DNA of 64,000 nt, from assembly GCF_019426345.1 (NCBI RefSeq), contig NZ_JAHLLW010000010.1:62001-126000 (forward strand). The letters run 5' to 3'. Below the pieces are notes generated by a model. It made no database searches. It was not told the origin of the DNA and saw only the letters and a program-made list of their open reading frames with translations. Positions 8,151 through 16,434 of the stretch are shown one piece after another (within the stretch, counting starts at the first letter, position 1; each line of letters opens with the position of its first letter). Position numbers and translations under genes: made by a program. Origin of the DNA: Marinomonas lutimaris (GTDB lineage: Bacteria > Pseudomonadota > Gammaproteobacteria > Pseudomonadales > Marinomonadaceae).

Positions 8151-8770
8151 TTATTGTGGATGATCATTCCATTGTAAGAGCAGGCTTAAAACAACTCTTT
8201 TCTATATATAGAGATATTGAATTAGTGGCCGAAGCCGAAAACGGAGAGCAAGCGATTGAACTCATTAGGCAACATCGTCCCGATGTGATCACCTTAGACA
8301 TACTTATGCCAGGATTGAGTGGCATTCCCCTTATTGAAGCCATTTTAAAAGAGTTTCCTGAACAAGCCATTCTTATATTGAGCATGCATAACGACACGCA
8401 AATCACCCGTAGGACATTAAGAGCAGGCGTTAGAGGCTACCTCAGCAAAGACTGTGATACTGAAACTCTGCTTGATGCCATCCGTAGCATTCATCACGGT
8501 GGGCGATATATCCAACCAGATGTCGCTCAAAAGCTTGCCTTTGAATATGACGATGCCATTGATAGCCCTAAACACAAGACATTATCTAAACGAGAATTTC
8601 ACATATTCTGCCAGCTCGCAAAAGGAACCAGCATTAGTGATATTGCTCAGACATTAAGCATCAGTAACAAAACAGTCAGCACACATAAATTTCGTTTAAT
8701 GCAAAAAATGGGCTTCTCAAGCCACTCAGAAATTATCCGCTACGCCTTGGCTCACAACCTTATTAACTAA
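8096..8770 (+). CDS. hrpY: HrpY-like NarL/LuxR-family response regulator
   Basis: DNA-binding response regulator, partner of the preceding kinase. It has 224 residues. The receiver domain has the acidic pair D22-D23, the phospho-acceptor D68 (PDVITLDILMPG) and K118 region LSKD. A C-terminal LuxR helix-turn-helix runs about 155-215 (LSKREFHIFCQLAKGTSISDIAQTL, then SNKTVSTHKFRLMQKM). The ATG at 8096 lies within the kinase gene and is preceded by AGGACAAGG; no later in-frame start precedes the receiver fold, so the overlap is real. In relatives HrpY activates hrpS, but no hrpS is present here, so its target may be hrpL directly (inference). Confidence 0.85.
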   Translation: MYYRPHAFRKEKKATTKLIIVDDHSIVRAGLKQLFSIYRDIELVAEAENGEQAIELIRQHRPDVITLDILMPGLSGIPLIEAILKEFPEQAILILSMHNDTQITRRTLRAGVRGYLSKDCDTETLLDAIRSIHHGGRYIQPDVAQKLAFEYDDAIDSPKHKTLSKREFHIFCQLAKGTSISDIAQTLSISNKTVSTHKFRLMQKMGFSSHSEIIRYALAHNLIN

Positions 8771-8844
8771 CTAATTAGTACAGCTAAATTCCTTTCATAT
8801 CTAATTTAGGACAAGGAAAGTGCTCAGCAAACTTCAAGAATAAT

Positions 8845-8872
8845 GGAACCTAACGGCACAAATTTTCACTCA
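8845..8872 (+). promoter_or_regulatory. hrp box for the second harpin gene
   Basis: GGAACC-N15-TCACTCA. The -35 half is perfect; the -10 half has T for the first C. It lies about 104 bases upstream of the ATG at 8976, in the 205-base gap after hrpY. The same T variant is found at 23699. Confidence 0.8.
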
Positions 8873-8975
8873 TTGCTCGGATAATAGAACTTTTATTCGC
8901 ACTAAGAAGCAGTGACTAGTTTTATCTAAACACTATTTCGATCACTCACTTGCATTACATGGGAAGGTATCAGCT

Positions 8976-9869
8976 ATGTCGATAGGTATTCAATCAAACT
9001 CGTTTGGAGGTGGGATTAATTCATTTGATTCATCGAATTTATCCACTGATTTTTCTCAACAGGGAAAAAACACCAGCTCAAGTCAAAAGCTAGGAGGAGA
9101 GCAAGGTGGCTCTATGGAGCAACTAGTCGAGCTGCTAGTAAAAACACTTGTCGATATGCTGAAGCAACAAGGTGCCAACGGCCAAAGTAATGGCGGCGGC
9201 ATGAATGGCATGGGCGGCATGAATGGCGCCGCTCAAGATGGTGGCCTCGCTGGAGGGCTTGGTGGTGCTTTAGGCAACAAACTCCTCGATACATTAACAG
9301 ACAGTCTGGGCGGTGGCGATAAAAACGCTGGAGCAACAGGCACAGGCAATGCAGACAGAAGTAATGGACAAAACAATGGTATGGGAAGTTCGGATGGCCA
9401 AATGAAGCCTGAAGAATTAATGAAAATGCTGATCATGGCCATGTTGCAAATGATGTTAAGCCAAGACAGTCAAGGTGGCGCAAACAAGGGTGGCATGGAT
9501 GGGGCTGGAGCGCTAGGCAACAATGCAGGCCCAAACAGCACAGGTGCAGCTGGGCCAAGTAATGCAGGTGCAGCTGGACCAAGCAATAGCAGTGCTTCCA
9601 GTGAAGGCGGCTCATTGCTAAAAGATTTAGGCAAAAGCCTTGTTGATATGGGCAACTCTCTTATGCAAGGCGTAGGAGAAAGCGCACTAAATAATGCAAT
9701 CAGTCCAACCAAAGATGGTGGCGGTCAAGTCGAAGATCTACTCAAAGACTTTCTCAAACTCATTGCCAAAATGATGGATAACAACTCAGGTGAATTCAGT
9801 AGTCCAGCTGGAGCTGGTGATACAAATTCAGCGGCCCCAAAAATCGAATTATCTATTCAAACCAGTTAA
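8976..9869 (+). CDS. Second harpin-like glycine-rich secreted protein
   Basis: 297 residues, rich in Gly, Asn, Ser and Met, without cysteine or signal peptide: the usual harpin character. Helical segments interrupt the low-complexity regions: MEQLVELLVKTLVDMLKQQG (about 47-66), EELMKMLIMAMLQMMLSQ (about 147-164) and VEDLLKDFLKLIAKMMD (near 250-266). Such leucine/methionine helices resemble those of HrpZ, PopA and Hpa1-type harpins. The C-terminus IELSIQTS resembles the N-terminal strand of the HrpN here. A hrp box and a GGAAGG ribosome site precede it. It lacks the HrpN FMDQ module and the pectate lyase domain, so it is neither HrpN nor HrpW. Confidence 0.8.
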   Translation: MSIGIQSNSFGGGINSFDSSNLSTDFSQQGKNTSSSQKLGGEQGGSMEQLVELLVKTLVDMLKQQGANGQSNGGGMNGMGGMNGAAQDGGLAGGLGGALGNKLLDTLTDSLGGGDKNAGATGTGNADRSNGQNNGMGSSDGQMKPEELMKMLIMAMLQMMLSQDSQGGANKGGMDGAGALGNNAGPNSTGAAGPSNAGAAGPSNSSASSEGGSLLKDLGKSLVDMGNSLMQGVGESALNNAISPTKDGGGQVEDLLKDFLKLIAKMMDNNSGEFSSPAGAGDTNSAAPKIELSIQTS

Positions 9870-9878
9870 TCACCTATT

Positions 9879-9903
9879 AAGGAATTGACCTAGTCAATTC
9901 CTT
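9879..9903 (+). terminator. Hairpin after the second harpin gene
   Basis: AAGGAATTGAC-CTA-GTCAATTCCTT, a perfect 11-base-pair stem with a 3-base loop starting 9 bases after the stop codon. The T-run is weak, so partial read-through into the next gene is likely. Confidence 0.7.
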
Positions 9904-9946
9904 ACGTTTATGACTTAAACAAACTCCATTATCTGTGAGGCCTCAT

Positions 9947-10276
9947 ATGAACACTCAACTATCAAACACAGCTGCTCCACAATTCACAACATGGCAAGCT
10001 CTTATTGAGCAAGGCGATGGGTATCTCACTCCCGAGCAACGCCAAACCTTTGAAAAAGCGATCAACATGCTAATAGAACGCTTTCACGTGACACTTGGGA
10101 AGGCAATATCTCCCGCAGAACAAGCAGAAACCTTTGAGTTTCAGAATTATATCGAAAGCATGGAAGAACGCTTTTTAAAGGACACACCAAAGGACGATGA
10201 GCTACAGCAGGATGTTGCTTTGACCGCTGCACGTATCATTGAACAAATTGGTCAAATTATTCAACAAGGAAAATAA
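9947..10276 (+). CDS. Small helical protein of unknown function in the Hrp locus
   Basis: 109 residues, not recognised. It is predicted mostly helical and acidic at the C-terminal half (DTPKDDELQQDV), with no signal peptide, membrane helix or cysteine. TGAGG sits 6 bases before the ATG; a GTG 12 bases upstream is a poorer choice. It lies between a harpin gene and hrpJ on the same strand, follows a leaky-looking hairpin and is closed by a strong terminator, so it is probably co-transcribed with the harpin. Size and position would fit a secretion chaperone or small substrate, but nothing in the sequence proves it. Confidence 0.75.
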   Translation: MNTQLSNTAAPQFTTWQALIEQGDGYLTPEQRQTFEKAINMLIERFHVTLGKAISPAEQAETFEFQNYIESMEERFLKDTPKDDELQQDVALTAARIIEQIGQIIQQGK

Positions 10277-10296
10277 GATCAATTGTCTTGTCTTTA

Positions 10297-10356
10297 ATTA
10301 ATAGGAAGCAAGGTTGATGAACTTGCTTCCTATTAATCACTTCATCATTCTTTTTT
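10297..10356 (+). terminator. Strong terminator before the hrpJ promoter
   Basis: The arms 10297-10312 and 10322-10337 are perfect 16-base complements with a 9-base loop, followed shortly by CATTCTTTTTT. It isolates the harpin unit from the hrpJ operon. Confidence 0.88.
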
Positions 10357-10386
10357 GCAGATCATTTTTATCGCTAGGCAATTTTA

Positions 10387-10414
10387 GGAACCAATTCCAC
10401 AGTAATTCCACCAA
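10387..10414 (+). promoter_or_regulatory. hrp box for the hrpJ operon
   Basis: GGAACC-N15-CCACCAA, a perfect HrpL consensus, 49 bases upstream of the hrpJ ATG. It is expected to drive hrpJ, the GNAT gene, hrcV and the GGDEF gene. Confidence 0.93.
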
Positions 10415-10462
10415 TATCAGAAGAAAGATATCCTTAAACTGATTGACGGCGGCATTTACCTC

Positions 10463-11560
10463 ATGAATATATCGTCTACCAACAATGCGACATTGAACAC
10501 GATGTTCAACACTACGGCGGCACCACAAAAGGCCGCCGAAGTGAAAAGTGTAGCGAACAATGAATCAGACAACATGGAGGAAATCTCCATGAAGTTTAGC
10601 GAAAGCATAGAGCGCAACTCAAAAAGCTTAGAAAAGAGGACTATTAAACCCCAGACGCAAATGCGCGCAGAAAAATTAGAGGCCCTTTATAAACTATTAG
10701 CTGGGCAAGGCGATCAGCTGCACGAAGAAATACAAAGAATTCTTGCCAGAGGACAACAGGCTCTTTCGATGGAAGCCTTTATGTCCGCAGCAAATGGAGA
10801 CCCCACCAAGGCAGAGGTTCTACTTCAGCATGCAACCCATCAGACAAAAACCTCTGGGAATCAAGCATTGCTCAAAACGTTACAAAATATCTCACAAGAA
10901 CTCAACGAAGAGCATGGTCAAGATATCTTAGCTGGCATAAACACAGCAGAAGCGCTGGCGATGTACTCTCAAGACCCTCAGCAAAGACAAAATATGCGCA
11001 ATCTTTATTACCGAAATATTGTTGGACAAGGATCACTGGCAGCTATTTTCGATACGTTATTAAGCCAATTTGACGAAAAACATTTTGCACAAGGTATACA
11101 TACGCTTATGCGAGCGTTATCAGATGATATTTCCTCTCTGTTTCCATCTAAACCAGGTGCACAACTAAAAGCGCTACTAAAAGACCTTACCGCGAGCCAG
11201 AAGCTAAACAGCATACTCAATAGTAGTCGCGATTTATTAGACCGTGTTTCTACTCAGCACCCTCCCCAAGATATGAGCGCTGCGCGCCTAACAAAACGCC
11301 TAATTGATTTTACTCAGGGAAGCCTTTATCCAAGGGAAATAAAAAGCCTAAGCGATGACACAGTCGGACAAGATCCGCTTAAGCATGTAAAGTTTCTCAA
11401 CTCACTCTACCCCTTAGTTAAAGAAATGCCTCTACCACTCTGGAAAGACGGTGAATCTAGACGCAGCGCGCTGCAAGTCATTTTACGCATGATGACCGAA
11501 TACACTCATTACGAGCGCCAACATCTGGCAAGCACGCAAGCCAATCAAGTACAACAATAG
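10463..11560 (+). CDS. hrpJ: HrpJ / SctW type III gatekeeper
   Basis: Gatekeeper of the YopN/InvE/HrpJ family, which controls switching from early substrates to effectors at the cytoplasmic face of the export gate. It has 365 residues and is mostly helical. The N-terminus is a disordered Asn/Thr/Ala-rich signal (residues 1-35). The InvE/HrpJ domain follows (about 60-350) with LLAGQGDQLHEEIQRILA, NPTK-like DPTKAEVLL and PLVKEMPLPLWKDGESRRSALQVI, a typical SctW end. The ribosome site before 10463 is weak. It is first gene after a perfect hrp box, the same place hrpJ holds ahead of hrcV in Pseudomonas. Confidence 0.88.
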   Translation: MNISSTNNATLNTMFNTTAAPQKAAEVKSVANNESDNMEEISMKFSESIERNSKSLEKRTIKPQTQMRAEKLEALYKLLAGQGDQLHEEIQRILARGQQALSMEAFMSAANGDPTKAEVLLQHATHQTKTSGNQALLKTLQNISQELNEEHGQDILAGINTAEALAMYSQDPQQRQNMRNLYYRNIVGQGSLAAIFDTLLSQFDEKHFAQGIHTLMRALSDDISSLFPSKPGAQLKALLKDLTASQKLNSILNSSRDLLDRVSTQHPPQDMSAARLTKRLIDFTQGSLYPREIKSLSDDTVGQDPLKHVKFLNSLYPLVKEMPLPLWKDGESRRSALQVILRMMTEYTHYERQHLASTQANQVQQ

Positions 11561-11580
11561 CAGAGACACGGAGAGATCGA

Positions 11581-12054
11581 ATGCCAACACCCCCAACGAT
11601 GCCTACAGAACGCCAAAATTTTTTTATGCGCCGTGCAGACGACAATGATTTGATCTTTGCACGTGAGCTCATACGCAACAATATGATGAGCTACTACAAA
11701 ATGATTGGGCTTGATTGGAACAATGATGCTTTCCAAGAAATATGGAACCTTACATCTAATATCATCGTTACTCCCCCTGAGAAAGATGCTTCTCCAATCG
11801 GCGTCATGAGAATGCATATTAGCGATCAAGAGGCCACCTTGTGGGATCTGCAATTGTTGTCTGAATACCGTAATCAAGGTATGGGGAAACAGCTTCTGCA
11901 GCACTGCATCCAAATATCACGTAATGCAGGCTGCAAGCTCATCACTCTCAATGTCTGCAAAGCCAATCCTGCGCTTTCATTGTATCAGCGTGCCGGATTT
12001 CAAATCGACAACGAGACCGAACACCAAATAAAAATGAAATTTTTACTATCTTGA
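11581..12054 (+). CDS. GNAT-family N-acetyltransferase inside the hrpJ operon
   Basis: 157 residues with a GNAT fold: the acetyl-CoA loop is RNQGMGKQLLQ (consensus R/QxxGxG/A) at about 101-111, and the C-terminal motif NPALSLYQRAGF is typical. It probably acetylates a protein or small amine; the substrate is unknown. GGAGAG precedes the ATG. It begins 21 bases after hrpJ and ends 17 bases before hrcV, so it is embedded in the core export operon, where Hrp clusters normally have hrpJ directly followed by hrcV. Candidate roles are modification of a secreted protein or apparatus component, or a passenger gene. Codon use looks like its neighbours. Confidence 0.9.
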   Translation: MPTPPTMPTERQNFFMRRADDNDLIFARELIRNNMMSYYKMIGLDWNNDAFQEIWNLTSNIIVTPPEKDASPIGVMRMHISDQEATLWDLQLLSEYRNQGMGKQLLQHCIQISRNAGCKLITLNVCKANPALSLYQRAGFQIDNETEHQIKMKFLLS

Positions 12055-12070
12055 AGTCATCGAGCACACT

Positions 12071-14158
12071 ATGAACACACTTTTTAACATTCTAAATCGT
12101 ATCGCCATCAGTGCAATGAAGCGCTCAGAAGTCGTTGGTGCTGTCTTTGTCATGGCCATTGTTTTTATGATGATCATTCCTTTACCAACAGGTCTATTGG
12201 ATGTTTTGATCGCCATAAACATAAGCTTGTCATCACTCTTAGTCGCGCTAGCAATGTACCTACCGGGTCCGCTGGCATTTTCATCTTTCCCTGCCGTTTT
12301 ATTGCTAACCACCATGTTTCGCTTAGCACTATCTATCTCCACCACCCGACTTATCTTACTCGAACAAGATGCTGGGGATATCGTCGAAGCATTTGGTAAC
12401 TTCGTTGTCGGTGGAAACCTCACGGTCGGTCTCGTCATTTTCTTAATTCTAACCGTCGTTAATTTCTTAGTGATCACCAAAGGTTCAGAACGGGTCGCTG
12501 AAGTTGCCGCTCGTTTCACATTAGATGCCATGCCAGGCAAACAAATGTCCATCGATAGCGACCTTCGTGCAGGATTAATTGATGCAAATGATGCACGTTT
12601 TCGTCGCGAGCAATTAGCCAAAGAAAGCCAACTATTTGGTGCCATGGATGGCGCGATGAAATTTGTGAAAGGCGATGCTATCGCCGGTCTTGTCATCGTT
12701 TTTATTAACTTAATTGGTGGTTTTTCTATTGGCACATTACAGCACGACATGTCAGCCTCGGAATCCATGCATCTATATTCGGTCTTAACTATCGGCGACG
12801 GCCTCATCGCACAAATCCCAGCACTTCTAATATCCCTCACTGCCGGCATGATCATCACTCGAGTGGCACCTGACAACCAAGCTCTAGATGCCAATATAGG
12901 GCGTGAAATGGCAGAGCAAATTACAAGTCAACCGAAAGCCTGGATTATTGCAGCCTTTGGTATGACAGGCTTCGCACTTCTTCCAGGCATGCCTACGATT
13001 ATTTTTTTAGTGCTCGCAAGCTTGTCTTTCACCTGCGGTATTTTCCAGCTATTCAAGGCACATCGCATTCTAAAAATGCGAGAATCTAATCAGCTTTCTG
13101 CAGACATGCCACCAGAACAAAATGGTGTTGAAGATATTCGTCGCTTCAACCCTGCCAGAGCCTATTTATTACAATTCCACCCTTGCCGTAGTGGAGAAAG
13201 CGATCCGTTTACCGTCGATCTTATTCAACATGCGCGTAAGTGTCGTAACCGTATCGTTAACCAATATGGTATCACCCTACCTTCGTTCGATATTGCTTAT
13301 AATGATGAACTAGCTGAAGATGAATTCTGTTTCTGTGTCTATGAAGTTCCCACTTTAAGAGCCACTTATATAAAAGATAAGATAGCCATAGAACGAGAGT
13401 TCGTGCCAGAAAATCACCTTGAAGAAGGTGAGCAATCGCCAGGCAATAGAGAAGAAGAACGCTGGCTATGGTTTTCGATCAACCATCCTATTTGTCAACA
13501 AGAAGACATACCAAAGACGACGCCAGATACCCTGATTATCGAACGATTAGAACGACTTTTCTTTGCCACAGGACCACAATTTATCGGTTTACAAGAAACC
13601 AAGGCCATCCTTAGCTGGGTAGAAATGGAACAATCAGAACTAGCACAAGAGCTGCAGAGAGTTCTGCCTATGTCACGGTTTGCCGCTGTATTACAACGCC
13701 TTGCCGCTGAAAGCGTTCCACTTAGAGCAATACGTCCAATTGCTGAGGCCCTCATAGAACATGGTCAATATGAACGAGATATAGGAGCCTTAACTGACTA
13801 TGTGCGAGTAAGCTTAAAAGCACAGATTTGTCATCAATACAGCACGGTCGATGGCATGCATGTATGGCTGTTAACGCCGGAGGCGGAAGAACTGTTGAGG
13901 GACTCATTACGCCAAACTCAAACAGAGTCATTTTTTGCTTTACCGCCAGAAGTGAATCATACTCTAGTGCAACAGCTAAACTCGTCGTTTCCAGTTCTAG
14001 CAAAGCCAAAACCTGTTATGCTGGTAGCTCAAGACCTACGTCGAGTATTGCGAAATTTACTACAAGATGAGTTTAACCATGTCCCTGTATTGTCATTCTC
14101 TGAGCTACAAAGCACTTCACAAGTTAATGTATTAGGACGTATTTCTTTTGAAACCTAA
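12071..14158 (+). CDS. hrcV: HrcV / SctV major export-gate protein
   Basis: Inner-membrane export-gate protein (FlhA/LcrD/HrcV family), forming the nonameric cytoplasmic ring that receives substrates. It has 695 residues. About eight membrane helices fill residues 15-325, including the FHIPEP-like signature region (PGKQMSIDSDLRAGLIDANDARFRR spanning about 155-180). A cytoplasmic domain covers 345-695, with segments such as GLQETKAILSWVEMEQSELAQEL and ALTDYVRVSLKAQICHQY. The last 11 bases overlap the GGDEF gene, so the two are translationally coupled. This is a full-length, intact gene. Confidence 0.97.
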   Translation: MNTLFNILNRIAISAMKRSEVVGAVFVMAIVFMMIIPLPTGLLDVLIAINISLSSLLVALAMYLPGPLAFSSFPAVLLLTTMFRLALSISTTRLILLEQDAGDIVEAFGNFVVGGNLTVGLVIFLILTVVNFLVITKGSERVAEVAARFTLDAMPGKQMSIDSDLRAGLIDANDARFRREQLAKESQLFGAMDGAMKFVKGDAIAGLVIVFINLIGGFSIGTLQHDMSASESMHLYSVLTIGDGLIAQIPALLISLTAGMIITRVAPDNQALDANIGREMAEQITSQPKAWIIAAFGMTGFALLPGMPTIIFLVLASLSFTCGIFQLFKAHRILKMRESNQLSADMPPEQNGVEDIRRFNPARAYLLQFHPCRSGESDPFTVDLIQHARKCRNRIVNQYGITLPSFDIAYNDELAEDEFCFCVYEVPTLRATYIKDKIAIEREFVPENHLEEGEQSPGNREEERWLWFSINHPICQQEDIPKTTPDTLIIERLERLFFATGPQFIGLQETKAILSWVEMEQSELAQELQRVLPMSRFAAVLQRLAAESVPLRAIRPIAEALIEHGQYERDIGALTDYVRVSLKAQICHQYSTVDGMHVWLLTPEAEELLRDSLRQTQTESFFALPPEVNHTLVQQLNSSFPVLAKPKPVMLVAQDLRRVLRNLLQDEFNHVPVLSFSELQSTSQVNVLGRISFET

Positions 14159-15302
14159 CCTATCCCTAGACAAACATATCACTACCAATACTAAACTGGC
14201 CTTACAAACTAGAATACTGACGCTATTCATTTTACTTACAATAGGACTCACTTCTATTTCCGTTTATCGCGAAATAAATAACGCCCAAGCGCAAGTAAAA
14301 AAAAGTTTAACTATTGCTACATCTTTAAGCCAAAACGCTATCGATAACCTATCTAAAGGTCGTGCCCTAAATACCTTGTCATACATAGAAAAAAACGAAT
14401 TACAAGCACAGATAAATAGCCTCACACAACATTTCAATTGCCAGCTATATATCATTAATAAAGAAGAAAACCTGCTATTTACCGGCTCAGAAGGCGGACC
14501 TTTCAACACGGCAGCAGGACAGCAACTACATAATATTACAGGTCTAAGCCAAGCCATTAGCAAAATACTAGCGGAACAAGAGGAGGAAGCCTATTACGAT
14601 GGAATAAGCAATCAACATCTGCTAAAAATACTGCCCTTAGAATCACCTAATATGTTTATTGTAGGAGATACCCCGCTATCAGCTTGGTATATGAATTTAG
14701 GTGGATCGCTATATTTCTTGTTCATTGGACTAACAGGGCTATTACTTGCTCGTAAATGGATCAAGCAAGCAATCACTGACTGGCGTCGTCAAAACTTGAG
14801 CCAAACCATTATGGACTCTTTAACCAGCCTACCTAATCGACGTGGTATGGAGCTCTTTTTACAGCAGGCATTTGCTACACCGTCCTCTGCAACAAATCCA
14901 CACTCTCTGTTATTAATTAGCTTGGATCATTTTGCGCAGGTCAACATCCACTATGGAACGGATGCTGGCGATATGATTTTAAAACAGATCTCTAGCCGAA
15001 TACGAACCTTACTGGATTCAGAAGATCTTGTTGGCCGCTGGGATGGTGATACCTTTTTAATTCTCCATAAAGGCATATCTGACACTAATGCAGCCACCAT
15101 AGCTGAAAAAGTGTTCTTAGATATCAATAGAATAAACTTCGATATAGCAGGAGAAACGGTTCGTATCAATATCAGCATTGGCGTGCATACGATCAACGAT
15201 CCAGATACGCAACGCTTCTCTCTAGCACACACAGAACAGGCTCTGCGTAAAGCAAAGAAAAAAGAAGACCACCATGTGGTCTACAGCAACGGTATCGCCT
15301 AA
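14148..15302 (+). CDS. Membrane GGDEF-domain protein with degenerate active site
   Basis: 384 residues. It has two membrane helices (about 20-40 and 185-203) flanking a periplasmic sensor region, then a GGDEF domain from about 225. The domain opens canonically (DSLTSLPNRRGMELF), but the signature is DGDTF at 299-303 instead of GGDEF. The upstream DxD metal motif reads SLD, and the inhibitory-site RxxD position reads DSED. Loss of the key Glu and the first Asp predicts no diguanylate cyclase activity. The start is TTG inside the end of hrcV with AGGA 10 bases upstream; no other start keeps the first helix. A hairpin and a new hrp box follow. This gene is not part of the usual Hrp core, and could serve as a nucleotide-binding receptor tied to the export gate. 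Confidence 0.88.
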   Translation: MKPNLSLDKHITTNTKLALQTRILTLFILLTIGLTSISVYREINNAQAQVKKSLTIATSLSQNAIDNLSKGRALNTLSYIEKNELQAQINSLTQHFNCQLYIINKEENLLFTGSEGGPFNTAAGQQLHNITGLSQAISKILAEQEEEAYYDGISNQHLLKILPLESPNMFIVGDTPLSAWYMNLGGSLYFLFIGLTGLLLARKWIKQAITDWRRQNLSQTIMDSLTSLPNRRGMELFLQQAFATPSSATNPHSLLLISLDHFAQVNIHYGTDAGDMILKQISSRIRTLLDSEDLVGRWDGDTFLILHKGISDTNAATIAEKVFLDINRINFDIAGETVRINISIGVHTINDPDTQRFSLAHTEQALRKAKKKEDHHVVYSNGIA

Positions 15303-15314
15303 ATAAAGCCTCCT

Positions 15315-15364
15315 GAGCACTTAACCGAGCATATCTATCAATAGTTATTCACTCTTAAGTGCTC
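15315..15364 (+). terminator. Hairpin after the GGDEF gene
   Basis: GAGCACTTAA at 15315-15324 pairs perfectly with TTAAGTGCTC at 15355-15364 over a 30-base loop. No T-run follows, so it is a weak terminator or a stabilising structure at the end of the hrpJ operon. Confidence 0.5.
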
Positions 15365-15407
15365 TCTCAACAGTCATCACATTCTATCTCCCTTGCTATT
15401 CACTTAG

Positions 15408-15435
15408 GGAACTCATCCCGTACTTATGCCACTTA
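15408..15435 (+). promoter_or_regulatory. hrp box for the hrpQ-hrcU operon
   Basis: GGAACT-N15-CCACTTA, the same variant as the hrpA box. It lies 70 bases upstream of hrpQ and implies that hrpQ-hrcN-hrpO-hrpP-hrcQRSTU form their own unit. Confidence 0.88.
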
Positions 15436-15504
15436 ATAGTTGAATCTTAGAACTGTCATAGATGTGACTCTAGGAGAAGTTTTAATTTTTTAGGACAAGC
15501 TATC

Positions 15505-16434
15505 ATGTACGAATTACGAGTTCTGACGGGTCTACATCGTGGCGCAGCTCTCCCCTTAATTGGGCAACAATGGAATCTCGGTAATGATGACAACGCCGAT
15601 CTTGCTTTATTTGATCCAGGGATCAGACCAAAGCATTGCCGCCTTATTCAGTTAGAAAATGGCTGGGGATTAGAAAGCGAACAAGGCAAGATTACCGATA
15701 ACGAAGGCCACAAAGTCGATAAAATTGACCTTCTTTCGGTGAATGCCTCTTTCGCATTAAGTGGTATTTGGATGAGCATTGTTGACGCAAACACCCCGTG
15801 GCAACAATACGAAGAAGATGAGCTGATTACCCAAAATATCGAAGATGCTTCAAATAGCCCCAAAAAAACAGCGAAAAGCCCCAAAAGAACCAAATCCCTT
15901 ATCAATTTCACTTTGGGTTTTTTAAGCGCTGGAGCCATCGTCGCTACGAGCACTTGGGCTTCTTTAAACACCAGCTCTTTTGACAAACCACAAGCCACTA
16001 AAAAACAGGAAGAAACAAAACCTGCAGAGCAGTTACTACCTAATCTATCAACAGAACCAGAAGTGATCAGCCAGCTACGTACAATGCTGCAAGCACGAGA
16101 ATTAGATAGCTTGGTTCAGGTCAAATCTAGCAACAACCAAATCGTCATCAATGGCGCTATTGACGATTCAGATCGAGAGCGATTAACGCGTATGTTGAAA
16201 CGCTTTAACAAACAGTTTTATACGTCGATCAAGATCACAAATCAAACCTCTGAATTACCAGTAAATCTACCCTTTAAAATTGTGCAAATCACATCCGGAT
16301 CAATGGGGAGCGTTGTCACCAATACTGGCAAACGATTATTCGTTGGTGACGAGCTAGACGGTATGCGCTTGATGTCAGTTAGTGAGAATAAGATCATTTT
16401 CAAAGGCAAACAGGACTATGAGGTAAACTGGTAA
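15505..16434 (+). CDS. hrpQ: HrpQ / SctD outer ring of the inner-membrane complex
   Basis: SctD-family MS-ring protein (YscD/PrgH/HrpQ). It has 309 residues. The N-terminal cytoplasmic FHA-like domain is about 1-95 (YELRVLTGLHRGAALPL then RPKHCRLIQLENGWGLES). A Lys/Pro-rich linker follows and one membrane helix at about 133-152. The periplasmic part has a BON-like ring module (residues 190-245, VQVKSSNNQIVINGAIDDSDRERL). AGGAC precedes the ATG and the stop overlaps hrcN in TAATG. Its cytoplasmic FHA domain is expected to dock the HrpD/HrcQ platform. Confidence 0.9.
   Translation: MYELRVLTGLHRGAALPLIGQQWNLGNDDNADLALFDPGIRPKHCRLIQLENGWGLESEQGKITDNEGHKVDKIDLLSVNASFALSGIWMSIVDANTPWQQYEEDELITQNIEDASNSPKKTAKSPKRTKSLINFTLGFLSAGAIVATSTWASLNTSSFDKPQATKKQEETKPAEQLLPNLSTEPEVISQLRTMLQARELDSLVQVKSSNNQIVINGAIDDSDRERLTRMLKRFNKQFYTSIKITNQTSELPVNLPFKIVQITSGSMGSVVTNTGKRLFVGDELDGMRLMSVSENKIIFKGKQDYEVNW

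Noticed and set aside
9112..9712. Several minus-strand frames over the second harpin gene
   Set aside because: They arise from low-complexity Gly/Asn/Ser codons on the other strand and have no independent signals.
12046..12894. 282-codon minus-strand frame opposite hrcV
   Set aside because: It overlaps a fully conserved hrcV and its residues (many Ser, Arg, Met) show no domain; a long shadow frame.
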